From Pseudomonas migulae NBRC 103157 (GTDB taxonomy: Bacteria; Pseudomonadota; Gammaproteobacteria; Pseudomonadales; Pseudomonadaceae): a stretch of DNA of 64,000 nt. Under the pieces are notes generated by a model. That model saw only the letters and a program-made list of their open reading frames with translations, searched no databases and had not been told where the DNA came from. The stretch is from the NCBI RefSeq assembly GCF_002091715.1, contig NZ_BDAG01000018.1, positions 57,490 to 121,489 on the forward strand, written 5' to 3'. This document shows, one piece after another, positions 55,889 to 64,000 of this stretch; position 1 is the stretch's first letter, and every line of letters begins with the position of its first letter. A program made the translations under genes and the position numbers.

Positions 55889-56848
55889 ATGCGCCGCACC
55901 CTGCTTTCATGCGCCCTGCTGCTCGCTGCCGGGCACGCCGCGGCCAGCACCGCCTGGGTCTCGAACGAGAAAGACAACAGCCTCAGCCTGATCGACATGC
56001 AGACCTTGCAAGTCACCGATACCCTGCCCGTCGGCCAGCGTCCGCGCGGTCTGTTGCTGTCCCACGACAACAAGCTGCTGTACATCTGCGCCAGCGATTC
56101 GGACCGGGTGCAGGTGATGGACGTGGCCACGCGCAAGATCATCAAGGAACTGCCTTCGGGCAAGGACCCCGAGCAATTCGCCCTGCACCCGAACAATCGC
56201 TGGCTCTACGTTTCCAACGAGGACGATGCGCTGGTGACGGTGATCGACACCGAAACCTCCAAGGTGCTGAGCCAGATCAACGTCGGCGTCGAACCCGAAG
56301 GCATGGCCGTCAGCCCGGACGGCAAATGGGCGGTGAACACCAGCGAAACCACCAACATGCTGCACTGGATCGACACCAGCACCCAGACCCTGGCCGACAG
56401 TACGCTGGTGGACCAGCGTCCGCGTTTCGTCGAGTTCGCGCCCGATGGTTCCAAGCTCTGGGCCTCGGCGGAAATCGGCGGCACGGTGACCATTCTCGAC
56501 GTCGCGACCCGCCAGGTGCTCAAGACCCTGACCTTCCAGATCAAAGGCGTACACCCGGACAAGGTTCAGCCGGTCGGCATCAAACTCAGCGCCGACGGCA
56601 AGTACGGTTTCGTCGCGCTCGGCCCGGCCAATCATGTGGCAGTGATCGATGCCCGGACCTTCGAGATCCTCGACTACCTGCTGGTCGGCCGACGCGTCTG
56701 GCAGATGGCGTTTACCCCGGATCAGAAGCAATTGCTGGCAACCAATGGTGTCAGCGGCGACGTGTCGGTGATCGATGTCGACAGCCTCAAGGTCAGCAAA
56801 TCGGTGAAGGTCGGGCGCTATCCGTGGGGCGTGGTGGTGACGCCATGA
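55889..56848 (+). CDS. PQQ-associated YVTN beta-propeller protein
   Basis: A 319-residue exported protein (signal LLSCALLLAAGHAAASTAWV) made of about seven YVTN/YncE-type blades, for example HPNNRWLYVSNEDDALVTVI and VSPDGKWAVNTSETTNMLHW. It is the second gene of the ped ABC group. It overlaps the ATPase gene by four bases (ATGA). A scaffolding or ligand role in the periplasm is inferred only from fold and location. Confidence 0.87.
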   Translation: MRRTLLSCALLLAAGHAAASTAWVSNEKDNSLSLIDMQTLQVTDTLPVGQRPRGLLLSHDNKLLYICASDSDRVQVMDVATRKIIKELPSGKDPEQFALHPNNRWLYVSNEDDALVTVIDTETSKVLSQINVGVEPEGMAVSPDGKWAVNTSETTNMLHWIDTSTQTLADSTLVDQRPRFVEFAPDGSKLWASAEIGGTVTILDVATRQVLKTLTFQIKGVHPDKVQPVGIKLSADGKYGFVALGPANHVAVIDARTFEILDYLLVGRRVWQMAFTPDQKQLLATNGVSGDVSVIDVDSLKVSKSVKVGRYPWGVVVTP

Positions 56849-57576
56849 ACGCACTGGAAGTCAACGACCTGAGCTTTACCTATGGCGCGCGGGAGGCGTT
56901 GCACCAGGTGAGTTTCAGCCTGGAGCCGGGGCGTTTTGCGGCACTTCTGGGGCCCAACGGTGCAGGAAAATCGACCCTGATCGCGCTGCTCACCCGGCTC
57001 TACGATTTGCAGCGTGGCGACATCCGCGTCGGCGGCTGTTCACTGCGTAATGCGCCGCGCCCGGCGCTGCGGCAATTGGGTGTGGTGTTCCAGCAAAGTA
57101 CCCTGGACCTGGACCTCAGCGTCGAGCAGAACCTGCGCTATCACGCTGCGCTGCATGGGATGTCGCGGCGCCAGACCGGCTTGCGGGTCGACGCCGAACT
57201 GGAACGGCAAACGCTGACCGAACGCCGGCGCGAGCGGGTGCGCGAATTGAATGGCGGGCATCGTCGCCGGGTGGAAATCGCCCGCGCGCTGCTGCATGAG
57301 CCACGCCTGCTGCTGCTCGACGAGGCGAGCGTCGGCCTCGATCCGGCCAGTCGCCTGGCACTCAATCAACACATCCGCCATTTGTGCCGCGAGCAACACA
57401 TCAGCGTGCTCTGGACCACCCACTTGCTGGATGAAGTGCAGCCCAGCGATGATTTGCTGATCCTTCATCAAGGGCATCTGGTGGCCAGCGGACAAGCCGA
57501 CGCCCTGAGCCTGGAACACGGCGGCGACCTCGGTTGCGCCTTCGCCCGCCTGACGACCTCTGGAGCCGCCCGATGA
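56845..57576 (+). CDS. ABC transporter ATP-binding protein (PedB type)
   Basis: A 243-residue ATPase. Walker A is GPNGAGKST (about residues 36-44). The Q loop is VVFQQST, the signature is LNGGHRRRVEIARAL (a variant of LSGGQ) and Walker B is LLLLDEASVGLD. The H loop is TTHLLDEV. It pairs with the DUF-free permease next to it as an ABC-2 exporter; in P. putida U related genes are named ped. It overlaps the genes on both sides by ATGA, so three proteins are coupled. Confidence 0.9.
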   Translation: MNALEVNDLSFTYGAREALHQVSFSLEPGRFAALLGPNGAGKSTLIALLTRLYDLQRGDIRVGGCSLRNAPRPALRQLGVVFQQSTLDLDLSVEQNLRYHAALHGMSRRQTGLRVDAELERQTLTERRRERVRELNGGHRRRVEIARALLHEPRLLLLDEASVGLDPASRLALNQHIRHLCREQHISVLWTTHLLDEVQPSDDLLILHQGHLVASGQADALSLEHGGDLGCAFARLTTSGAAR

Positions 57577-58364
57577 ATGCTTACTGGCAATGTTTCAGCG
57601 GCATCGTGCTGCGCGAATGGCTGCGATTTGTGTTGCAGCGCACGCGGTTTCTCAGTGCGCTTGTCCGGCCGTTGCTGTGGCTACTGGTGTTCGCCGCCGG
57701 TTTTCGCGCGGCCCTGGGCATCGCCATTATCGAGCCCTACGACACGTACATTCCGTATGAGGTCTACATCATCCCAGGCCTGGCCTGCATGATCCTGCTG
57801 TTCAATGGCATGCAGGGTTCATTGTCGATGGTCTACGACCGGGAAATGGGCAGCATGCGCGTGCTGCTGACCAGTCCCCTGCCCCGGACCTTTCTGCTGT
57901 GCAGCAAATTGCTGGCAACGTCGTTGATTTCGCTGTTGCAGGTGTATGCCTTTCTGGCGATTGCCTGGGTGTACGGCGTGCAACCCCCGGCCATGGGGCT
58001 GTTGATCGCCTTGCCGGCGTTGTTGCTGGTGGCGTTGATGCTCAGCGCGCTGGGCCTGTTGCTGTCGAATGCCATCCGTCAGCTGGAAAACTTTGCCGGG
58101 GTGATGAATTTCGTGATTTTCCCGCTGTTTTTCCTGTCGTCGGCGCTGTATCCGCTGTGGAAGATGCGTGAGTCCAGCGAGTGGTTGTACTGGTTGTGCG
58201 CGTTGAACCCGTTTACCCATGCAGTGGAGCTGGTGCGGTTTGCGCTGTATGAACGCTTCAATCCGTTGGCGCTGGCGGTGTGCGTCGGGCTGACATTGCT
58301 GTTTGCCCTGCTCGCCGTGCTCACCTTCAACCCGCAACACGCTGCCCTGCGCAAAGCCAACTGA
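57573..58364 (+). CDS. ABC-2 type permease (PedC type)
   Basis: A 263-residue membrane protein with six helices, the ABC-2 layout of drug and polysaccharide exporters (LVRPLLWLLVFAAGFRAALG, IIPGLACMILLFNGMQGSLS, FFLSSALYPLWKMRE). The signature-like segment REMGSMRVLLTSPLPRTFLL is typical. It completes an exporter with the ATPase upstream. The cargo in the PQQ alcohol pathway is not known; expelling toxic alcohol or aldehyde products is one idea. Confidence 0.9.
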   Translation: MNAYWQCFSGIVLREWLRFVLQRTRFLSALVRPLLWLLVFAAGFRAALGIAIIEPYDTYIPYEVYIIPGLACMILLFNGMQGSLSMVYDREMGSMRVLLTSPLPRTFLLCSKLLATSLISLLQVYAFLAIAWVYGVQPPAMGLLIALPALLLVALMLSALGLLLSNAIRQLENFAGVMNFVIFPLFFLSSALYPLWKMRESSEWLYWLCALNPFTHAVELVRFALYERFNPLALAVCVGLTLLFALLAVLTFNPQHAALRKAN

Positions 58365-58377
58365 CACCAAAACCCTC

Positions 58378-58456
58378 TGTAGAAGCCGGCTTGCGGGCGA
58401 TCCAGACAATGCGGTGTATCTGTCACACCGCCATCGCCAGCAAGCCGGCTCCTACA
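58378..58456. repeat. REP pair
   Basis: TGTAGAAGCCGGCTTGCGGG (one change in the core) faces CCAGCAAGCCGGCTCCTACA. The spacer has GCGGTGTATCTGTCACACCGC. Confidence 0.85.
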
Positions 58457-58578
58457 GGGAATTAGTGTTGAACAGGGGGTGAAATTACTACTTTAGTACT
58501 GGTTTTCCTGTCTATCGTCGCATTCCCAACGCACCGAGACTGGCATGTAATGGGTTCATAACGATAAGGATCGAACCC

Positions 58579-59136
58579 ATGCCGCGTGCCCGACGTCGTC
58601 TGCTACGCCCTTCTCTCGCCGCGCTGTCGCTGAGCCTGCTGCTGGGCGTCGCACACGCTGACACACCGCTGTTCTCCGCCGAAGGCTATCGCATCGGCCT
58701 CTACCGCAGCCCTACCCCGAATCAAGTGCAAGGCGCGTCCATCATCGATACGCCTGCCTTGCAAACCCTGCTCACCCAGACACCCCGTCCGGTGCTGATC
58801 GACGTCTATCGCCGTCAATGGCTGCAAGGTCGCTTCATCGAAGACCAGCCCCATGAGAACCTGCCCGGCAGCCATTGGCTGGCCAATACCGGCGATGGCG
58901 ACCTGACGCCCGACTGGCAGGACTATTTTGCGCGGAACCTGAACACATTGACCGCGGGCGATCTGACGCAACCGCTGGTCTTCTACTGCCGCTCCGATTG
59001 CTGGTTGAGCTGGAACGCGGTCAAACGCGCCGCCGCCATGGGCTATAAGACTCTGTATTGGTATCGCGACGGCCTGGATGCCTGGCAAGCGGCGAACCTG
59101 CCCGTGACGCCCGCCCGGCCCGAGCCCTTCCCCTGA
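58579..59136 (+). CDS. PQQ-associated Cys-Trp motif (rhodanese-like) protein
   Basis: A 185-residue exported protein (signal LAALSLSLLLGVAHADTPLF). It has a rhodanese-like fold: VLIDVYRRQW, then the active loop YCRSDCWLSWNAVKRAAAMG with Cys137 and Cys141 followed by Trp142. The family is called CXXCW, but here the two cysteines are three residues apart (C-R-S-D-C-W). GLDAWQAANLPV is the typical rhodanese end. A redox or sulfur-transfer role in quinoprotein function is inferred. Confidence 0.88.
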   Translation: MPRARRRLLRPSLAALSLSLLLGVAHADTPLFSAEGYRIGLYRSPTPNQVQGASIIDTPALQTLLTQTPRPVLIDVYRRQWLQGRFIEDQPHENLPGSHWLANTGDGDLTPDWQDYFARNLNTLTAGDLTQPLVFYCRSDCWLSWNAVKRAAAMGYKTLYWYRDGLDAWQAANLPVTPARPEPFP

Positions 59137-59192
59137 CCTTTACGCGTGCGTGTTGTTGCCACACCATAATCAAAATAATGAGGTGAAAGGCT

Positions 59193-59858
59193 ATGTACAA
59201 AATTCTGATTGCCGACGATCACCCGCTGTTCCGCGAGGCTATTCATAACGTCATCAGCGACGGTTTCCCGGGCAGCGAGGTCATGGAAACCGCCGACCTC
59301 GACAGTGCCCTGGCGCTGACTCAGGACCATGACGACCTGGACCTGATCCTGCTCGACCTGAACATGCCGGGAATGCACGGCCTCAATGGCTTGATCAACC
59401 TGCGCAACGAGGCACCGACCATTCCGGTGGTGATCGTCTCCGCCGAGCAGGACAAGCAGATCGTGCTGCAAGCCATCACCTATGGCGCGGTGGGTTTCAT
59501 CACCAAGTCCTCGCCACGAGTGCAGATGACCGAGGCGATCCAGCAGATTCTCAATGGCAACGTCTACCTGCCGCCGGACATCATCCGCACACAGAAAAGC
59601 GGCACCCACCGCCGGATGAACGACACCCCGAGCTTCCCGCCGGAACTGCTCCAGGCCCTGACCCGCAAGCAGTTGCTGGTGCTGGAGCGCATGACCAAAG
59701 GCGAGTCGAACAAACAGATCGCCTACACCCTGGAAATCGCTGAAACCACGGTCAAGGCCCATGTTTCGGCGATTTTGCGCAAACTCAATGTGCACAATCG
59801 GGTGCAGGCGATCCTGAGTGCCGGGGATATTGATTTCGGGTCTTATCTGCGGCGTTGA
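59193..59858 (+). CDS. agmR: LuxR-type response regulator AgmR/ErbR/PedR1
   Basis: A 221-residue regulator. The receiver domain ([20 protein letters not shown]) has phospho-Asp55 in [10 protein letters not shown]. The helix-turn-helix is [20 protein letters not shown] and [20 protein letters not shown]. It matches P. aeruginosa ErbR (formerly AgmR) and P. putida PedR1, which activate the quinoprotein alcohol dehydrogenase and pqq genes. The likely partner kinase lies next to it on the other strand. Confidence 0.92.
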   Translation: MYKILIADDHPLFREAIHNVISDGFPGSEVMETADLDSALALTQDHDDLDLILLDLNMPGMHGLNGLINLRNEAPTIPVVIVSAEQDKQIVLQAITYGAVGFITKSSPRVQMTEAIQQILNGNVYLPPDIIRTQKSGTHRRMNDTPSFPPELLQALTRKQLLVLERMTKGESNKQIAYTLEIAETTVKAHVSAILRKLNVHNRVQAILSAGDIDFGSYLRR

Positions 59859-59891
59859 GTTCACAGGCAACCGGAAGGCCGAGTTGGCCCA

Positions 59892-59985
59892 TTCGCGAGC
59901 AAGCCCGCTCCCACATTTAATCTCGGATGCTCACAGAATGTGTGTTCACTGGAGATCCAATGTGGGAGCGGGCTTGCTCGCGAAG
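59892..59985. repeat. REP pair between agmR and nahK
   Basis: TTCGCGAGCAAGCCCGCTCC faces GTGGGAGCGGGCTTGCTCGC, between two convergent genes. Confidence 0.9.
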
Positions 59986-60009
59986 AGGCCAGCACAAACA
60001 CCAAAAGCC

Positions 60010-62643
60010 TCAAGGCCTGCCGAGCAGGTGACTCATCGCCGTCTTCAGCTTCATCGGCCGCACCGGCTTATGCATCAAGGTGTGCCCCAACTCTCGAATC
60101 TGCAATTTGAGCTCATTGCTGTAATTGGCGGTGATCATCATCGCCGGAATGGCTGAGCCGCGCCGGGCGTTGATCCGGGCCACCGCATCCACACCATTCT
60201 GCTCGTCATCCAGGTGATAGTCGGCGATCAGCAAGTCCGCTTCTTCATGGTAATTGTCCACCTGCCGCGCCAGGTCCTGCTCCGACAGTGCCGTCACCAC
60301 CAGACAGCCCCACCCTTCGAGCAATGTACGCATGCCGGCACAAATCGCCGCGTCGTTGTCCAGCACCCACACCCGCGCGCCGCGCAGGCGCTCGAGCATC
60401 GGCTCACTCATCAGCAGGCTCGGCAGTGCCTTGGGGGCCGTAGCGCTCAGCGGTACTTCGACGGAAAACATCGAGCCCTTGCCCGGCCACGAACGCACGT
60501 GAATGCGGTGCCCGAGAATCCCGGCTATTTTCTCGACAATCGCCAACCCGAGGCCCAAGCCGCGGTCCTGGTCCGGACGCTGCACATCGCCGCGCTTGAA
60601 CTCCTGGAAAATCTCTTCCAGACGGTTGTCCGCGATGCCCATGCCGCTGTCCCAGACCTCGATCGACAGGCGTTGATGATGACGCCGGCAACCGAGCACC
60701 ACCCGGCCGCTGTAGGTGTAGCGAATCGCGTTGCTCAACAGGTTCCGCAGGATCCGCGCGAGCAATTGAATGTCGCTGCGCACCAGCGCCGAACACGGGA
60801 TGAAATGCAGCTCAAGCCCTTCACTGCGGGCCACTTGGGTGTATTCGGCCGCGAGGTTCTCCAGCAATTCGCTCAAGGCGAACGGCGCAATGTCGGCCTT
60901 GATTACCCCGGCATCGAGTTTGGAAATATCCACCAGGGTGCCCAACAGATTCTCCACGTCTTCCAGGGAATTACTGACGTTACGCACCAGAATCTCGTTG
61001 GCCATCGGTTCCCGGCGTTCGAGCAAGGCACTGGTAAACAGTCGCGCGGCATTCAGTGGCTGCAACAAGTCATGGCTGACGGCGGCGAGGAATTTGGTTT
61101 TCGACAGGTTGGCCTGTTCGGCTTCGAGCTTGGCTTCACGCAGGCGTGATTCCACGCGCCGGCGTTCGTCGATCTCGCGCAGCAGCTGCTCATTGAGGGT
61201 GGTCAGCTCCGCCGTACGTTCACGCACCCGCAGTTCAAGGTTTTGATACGCCTGGTGCAGCGCCTCGGCGGTGCGACGGCGCTCGGTGATGTCGCGGATC
61301 AATACGAAAATCCCCACCACCTCCCCGGTCACCAGCCGATTCGGCACATAGGAACGCAGCATGTAGCGTTCCTGGTTATTGATGTTGGTTTCGGCAAATT
61401 CGAACGTCACGCTTTCACCGGCCAATGCCCGGGCCACGTAGGCTTCCAGCCGCTGATAATGTTGCTCGCTGTGCACCTCGCGCAGGCTCTGCCCGAGCAT
61501 GACGCCGCGCGGCCAGCAGTACCATTCTTCATAAACCTTGTTGGTGAACTCGTAGACCAGATCGGCATTGAGGTAGGCGATCAGCGCCGGTACGTGGTCG
61601 GTGATCAGGCGAATCCAGCGCTCGCTTTCGCTCAGCGCTTCGGCGTGCTGGTAGCGTTCGGTGATGTCGGTGAAGGTGTTGACGAAGCCGCCGGTGGGCA
61701 ACGGATGCGTACGGATTTCCAGGACCCGGCCATCGTAAAGACGCTGCTCGCATTCCTGGACGGTGCGTCCATTGCTGTCGCGGCTGGCGGGGGTCAGCAG
61801 GTTCAACTCGCTGTCGGCGATCACTTCAGCGAACGGCCGGTGCGCCGCCACGGGCGCGAGGCCGCTGAGCTCGAGAAAACGCCGATTCCACAATTCCAGA
61901 ATGCCTTCGGCGTTGACCATCGCCACGCCCTGGGACAGGTTGTCGACCGCCCGTTGCAGCAAATGGGATTTCTGCGCCACCGCTTGCTCGCGGCGCACGG
62001 TTTCACTGAGTTTGACGTCGGTAATGTCGGTGAACAGGATCACCCGCCCACCCTCTTGCGTCGGCCGTTCACTGACTTGCAGCCAGCGACCGTTCTGCAG
62101 GCGAAACAACAGGTTTTCGTCGGCCTGACCGCGCGGTTCCTCGGTAAACAGTCCGGTGGCGATCATCAGTCGCTTGACTTCCCCCAGGCGCATGCCGGCG
62201 TTGATCCGCACCCGACTGTTGCCCCAGAACGCCTTGAAGCGGCTGTTGAACAACACGATTCGCTGGTCGGCATCGAACAGTACAAACGCGTCGGAAATAC
62301 TCTCGATGGCGTCGATCAAGTGTTGATGCGCGGTTTCTGCACGCAAGCGCGCTTCGCTGAGCAAATGATTGCCCGACTTGAGTTCGGCCATGGCCTGGTT
62401 CAGGGCGTCGGTGCGCTCACGCACCTGCTCGGCCAGTACCACCGAATGCTGGAACGCCGCGTACGGGTCGTTGCCGCGGGTGATACCGGATTCGATCCGT
62501 TCGATCAGCGCGCCATTGATGCGCTGCAGTTTCTGGTTTTCGTGCCGCAGGCTGGCGACTTGCGCCTGAAGCTCAACGATGTCCAGGGGACCGGCCTCGG
62601 GCAATGGCAACCCCGGTGAAGGTCTGGTTGATGTGCATGCCAT
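60010..62643 (-). CDS. nahK: PAS-rich hybrid sensor kinase NahK/ErcS'/PedS1
   Basis: An 877-residue soluble hybrid kinase. A coiled coil (residues 20-95) precedes three PAS domains (near 100-210, 225-340 and 350-470: ISDAFVLFDADQRIVLFNSR, LSQGVAMVNAEGILELWNRR, VPALIAYLNADLVYEFTNKV). A second coiled coil, HisKA (AAVSHDLLQPLNAARLFTSA), HATPase (DNRLEEIFQEFKRGDV, RGLGLGLAIVEKIAGILGHR) and a receiver with Asp in LLIADYHLDDEQNG follow. It corresponds to PA1976, named both ErcS' and NahK. The ATG at 62643 has GGAG nine bases upstream and overlaps nosP by 71 bases in another frame. Confidence 0.9.
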   Translation of the reverse strand: MACTSTRPSPGLPLPEAGPLDIVELQAQVASLRHENQKLQRINGALIERIESGITRGNDPYAAFQHSVVLAEQVRERTDALNQAMAELKSGNHLLSEARLRAETAHQHLIDAIESISDAFVLFDADQRIVLFNSRFKAFWGNSRVRINAGMRLGEVKRLMIATGLFTEEPRGQADENLLFRLQNGRWLQVSERPTQEGGRVILFTDITDVKLSETVRREQAVAQKSHLLQRAVDNLSQGVAMVNAEGILELWNRRFLELSGLAPVAAHRPFAEVIADSELNLLTPASRDSNGRTVQECEQRLYDGRVLEIRTHPLPTGGFVNTFTDITERYQHAEALSESERWIRLITDHVPALIAYLNADLVYEFTNKVYEEWYCWPRGVMLGQSLREVHSEQHYQRLEAYVARALAGESVTFEFAETNINNQERYMLRSYVPNRLVTGEVVGIFVLIRDITERRRTAEALHQAYQNLELRVRERTAELTTLNEQLLREIDERRRVESRLREAKLEAEQANLSKTKFLAAVSHDLLQPLNAARLFTSALLERREPMANEILVRNVSNSLEDVENLLGTLVDISKLDAGVIKADIAPFALSELLENLAAEYTQVARSEGLELHFIPCSALVRSDIQLLARILRNLLSNAIRYTYSGRVVLGCRRHHQRLSIEVWDSGMGIADNRLEEIFQEFKRGDVQRPDQDRGLGLGLAIVEKIAGILGHRIHVRSWPGKGSMFSVEVPLSATAPKALPSLLMSEPMLERLRGARVWVLDNDAAICAGMRTLLEGWGCLVVTALSEQDLARQVDNYHEEADLLIADYHLDDEQNGVDAVARINARRGSAIPAMMITANYSNELKLQIRELGHTLMHKPVRPMKLKTAMSHLLGRP

Positions 62644-63736
62644 TGAACTGTTCTCCGTAGGTGTTGAAACCCGTCACCCGCTGGTCACGCAAAAACGTAC
62701 CGATCTGCTCCAGGCTGCCGCCGTCTTCCAGTTCCAGACGCCGGAGAAAACAATCGCAGCCGATGGTCAGCAACAGCTCTCCGAGGCGTTCCTGCAAACC
62801 CTCGAACAGGTTCTGCAGGTTCGGCAGCATCGGGCCGGGCGTCATGACCGTGAGGACGATGCCGTTTTCCACCGCGCAATAGAAACTCAGGCTCAGGTCC
62901 GGATGAACCTGCTGGATCGCCCGTACGTAGTACTGATCGTTGATCCGCACCGCCAGCGGGTGTGCGGCGAAGACCCGGTGATCGAGCTCGGCCACGGGCA
63001 CGCCAATGTGCCGGGCGTACTCCTCGGCGGCGGGTTCGGCATTCAGCTCGAAAACCCGGCGCGAAGCGCTGTCGGCCCCGGTAACCACCAGTTTTTCCGC
63101 CCGCGGCAGGATGTGGTGGGTCGTGAAGACTTCGAAATCCAGCCAGGTGTTGACCAGCACCACCACCGCCGCGCCACTGTGGAACTCGCCATTGAAATAG
63201 ACGTGGGTATGGGTCAGGTAATTGTCGTCGCCGGCCGAACCGCCGAAATGCGGGATGTCGCCCAACGCCGCGCTCAGCGCTGCGAGGACCATTTCTTCAC
63301 GGCTGGACAAACCATCAAGCAGGGTCAGGGCAAAGCTGTTGCCCTTGATCGGCGCCAGGGTGTTGCTGCGACAGCCACTGACCAGCCGCTCGACCATTTG
63401 CTGGGCGTCGATCAGGCTGAAGTGCTCCATCTCATCGATCAGTTCGGCGTCGATGGAAAAATGTCGATGGTCGAAACCCACTGCCGTCACGCAGTTGCGA
63501 CCGTAGCCCAACGGGGTGATTTCACCGGCGCTGGTACAGCCGACCAGGCGAATACCGCCAAAGCTTTGTTGCAAGGCCTGCCCCAGCGCCTGCAAGTCGT
63601 ACTCGGCAGAACAGAAAAACAACACGAACCCCAAATGTGGATGCAATAGCTGCCGCGCCAGTTCCTGAGCCACCTGTTCGGCATCGGTCGACTGGGACAT
63701 TGCAGTGACGACACCTTCGCTCTGAACCTGCTGCAT
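62573..63736 (-). CDS. nosP: FIST-domain nitric oxide sensor NosP
   Basis: A 387-residue soluble protein with FIST N (about 30-225, VGCTSAGEITPLGYGRNCVT, GGSAGDDNYLTHTHVYFNGE) and FIST C (about 230-370, HPDLSLSFYCAVENGIVLTV, LLLTIGCDCFLRRLE, GFNTYGEQFNGMHINQTFTG). It matches PA1975, a haem-based NO sensor that restrains NahK autophosphorylation. The ATG at 63736 has GGGAGG five bases upstream. The frame overlaps the nahK start by 71 bases, so expression is tightly linked. Confidence 0.9.
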   Translation of the reverse strand: MQQVQSEGVVTAMSQSTDAEQVAQELARQLLHPHLGFVLFFCSAEYDLQALGQALQQSFGGIRLVGCTSAGEITPLGYGRNCVTAVGFDHRHFSIDAELIDEMEHFSLIDAQQMVERLVSGCRSNTLAPIKGNSFALTLLDGLSSREEMVLAALSAALGDIPHFGGSAGDDNYLTHTHVYFNGEFHSGAAVVVLVNTWLDFEVFTTHHILPRAEKLVVTGADSASRRVFELNAEPAAEEYARHIGVPVAELDHRVFAAHPLAVRINDQYYVRAIQQVHPDLSLSFYCAVENGIVLTVMTPGPMLPNLQNLFEGLQERLGELLLTIGCDCFLRRLELEDGGSLEQIGTFLRDQRVTGFNTYGEQFNGMHINQTFTGVAIARGRSPGHR

Positions 63737-63861
63737 CGTCGCCTCCCGCAGGTGCGCATGTATGAGGTTGGAGTGTACGAAGGCTATGGGCGGCTACGTA
63801 TGCTACTTGGGTAGCGATCAGGCGGTCCGATGGGATGAGATCTGGCAGACACCGCATTCTG

Positions 63862-63877
63862 TGTAGGAGCCGGCTTG
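63862..63877. repeat. Half REP cut by an insertion sequence
   Basis: TGTAGGAGCCGGCTTG stops before the usual CTGGCGA. What follows is the end of the IS3-family element. Confidence 0.75.
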
Positions 63878-63880
63878 ATC

Positions 63881-64000
63881 TGGTCAAGTAATCCCGGACA
63901 CCAGTTACGGTGTTTATGCCGCTTTTAGCTCCATAGCTATTGGCGACAGGTAGTTGTTGTAGCTGTGGAGCCTGGTGCGGTTGTAGTACATGAAGAAACA
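63881..64000 (-). mobile_element. IS3-family insertion sequence, end only (runs off the window)
   Basis: The element's end is probably near TGGTCAAGTAATCCCGGACA at 63881-63900, just after an interrupted REP unit. The terminal inverted repeat cannot be confirmed because the other end is outside the window. The transposase end reads towards this boundary. Confidence 0.75.
63914..64000 (-). CDS. IS3-family transposase, C-terminal 28 residues (cut by window edge)
   Basis: The frame ends MYYNRTRLHSYNNYLSPIAM and then ELKAA before TAA. The pattern YYNRTRLHS-x5-LSP is the standard C-terminus of the IS3-family OrfB integrase domain. The rest of the gene is outside the window. Confidence 0.85.
   Translation of the reverse strand, partial: CFFMYYNRTRLHSYNNYLSPIAMELKAA

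Overview
The window looks like the chromosome of a Pseudomonas fluorescens-group bacterium. The protein-coding stretches are GC-rich, the gaps are littered with Pseudomonas REP palindromes (about twenty pairs of the GTAGGAGCCGGCTTGCTGGCGA and GTGGGAGCGGGCTTGCTCGCGA types), and the gene content and order match loci known from P. putida, P. fluorescens and P. aeruginosa. No rRNA, tRNA or CRISPR array was seen.

Layout. 1-9 kb is core: an RstB/RstA two-component pair (rstB cut by the left edge), miaE, a UspA-type stress protein, a DUF1289 protein, acnB with a long leader, and an SdaC-type transporter. 8.8-13 kb carries a tautomerase plus TetR regulator, a 2-hydroxyacid dehydrogenase, an acyl-CoA-dehydrogenase-associated phosphotransferase and an SDR oxidoreductase. 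13.1-17.4 kb is an AT-richer accessory island. It holds three minus-strand genes for modular Ig-like proteins of unknown role, separated by two broken copies of the SDR 3' end. All three genes share one conserved upstream block centred on a 16-bp palindrome. This is the most novel part of the window. A small lipoprotein, a DUF1652 protein and a PAS-LuxR regulator follow.

19.8-28.4 kb is a reductive pyrimidine (uracil/thymine) degradation locus: an amidohydrolase and an NCS1 permease face dihydropyrimidinase and the two dihydropyrimidine dehydrogenase subunits PreT and PreA, with a RutR-like TetR regulator at the end. 28.6-35.9 kb is a hexuronate oxidation locus: OprD-type porin, uronate dehydrogenase, a lactonase, a three-part TRAP transporter and an aldose 1-epimerase.

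35.9-63.7 kb is a very complete PQQ-dependent alcohol oxidation regulon (exa/ped/erc). It comprises ErcS, ErcA, pqqABCDE (including the 23-residue pqqA), aldehyde dehydrogenase, a lanthanide-type alcohol dehydrogenase (PedH, with the extra Asp) and a calcium-type one (PedE/ExaA, with Ser there). Also present are cytochrome c550, the PedG/SoxYZ-like/metallohydrolase trio, a pentapeptide protein, PedR2/PedS2 with an unlisted 40-residue small gene in front, an exporter-like ABC system with a beta-propeller and a Cys-rich Trp-motif protein, the AgmR/ErbR/PedR1 regulator, and the NahK kinase with its NosP (FIST) nitric oxide sensor. The right edge cuts an IS3-family element that has landed inside a REP sequence.
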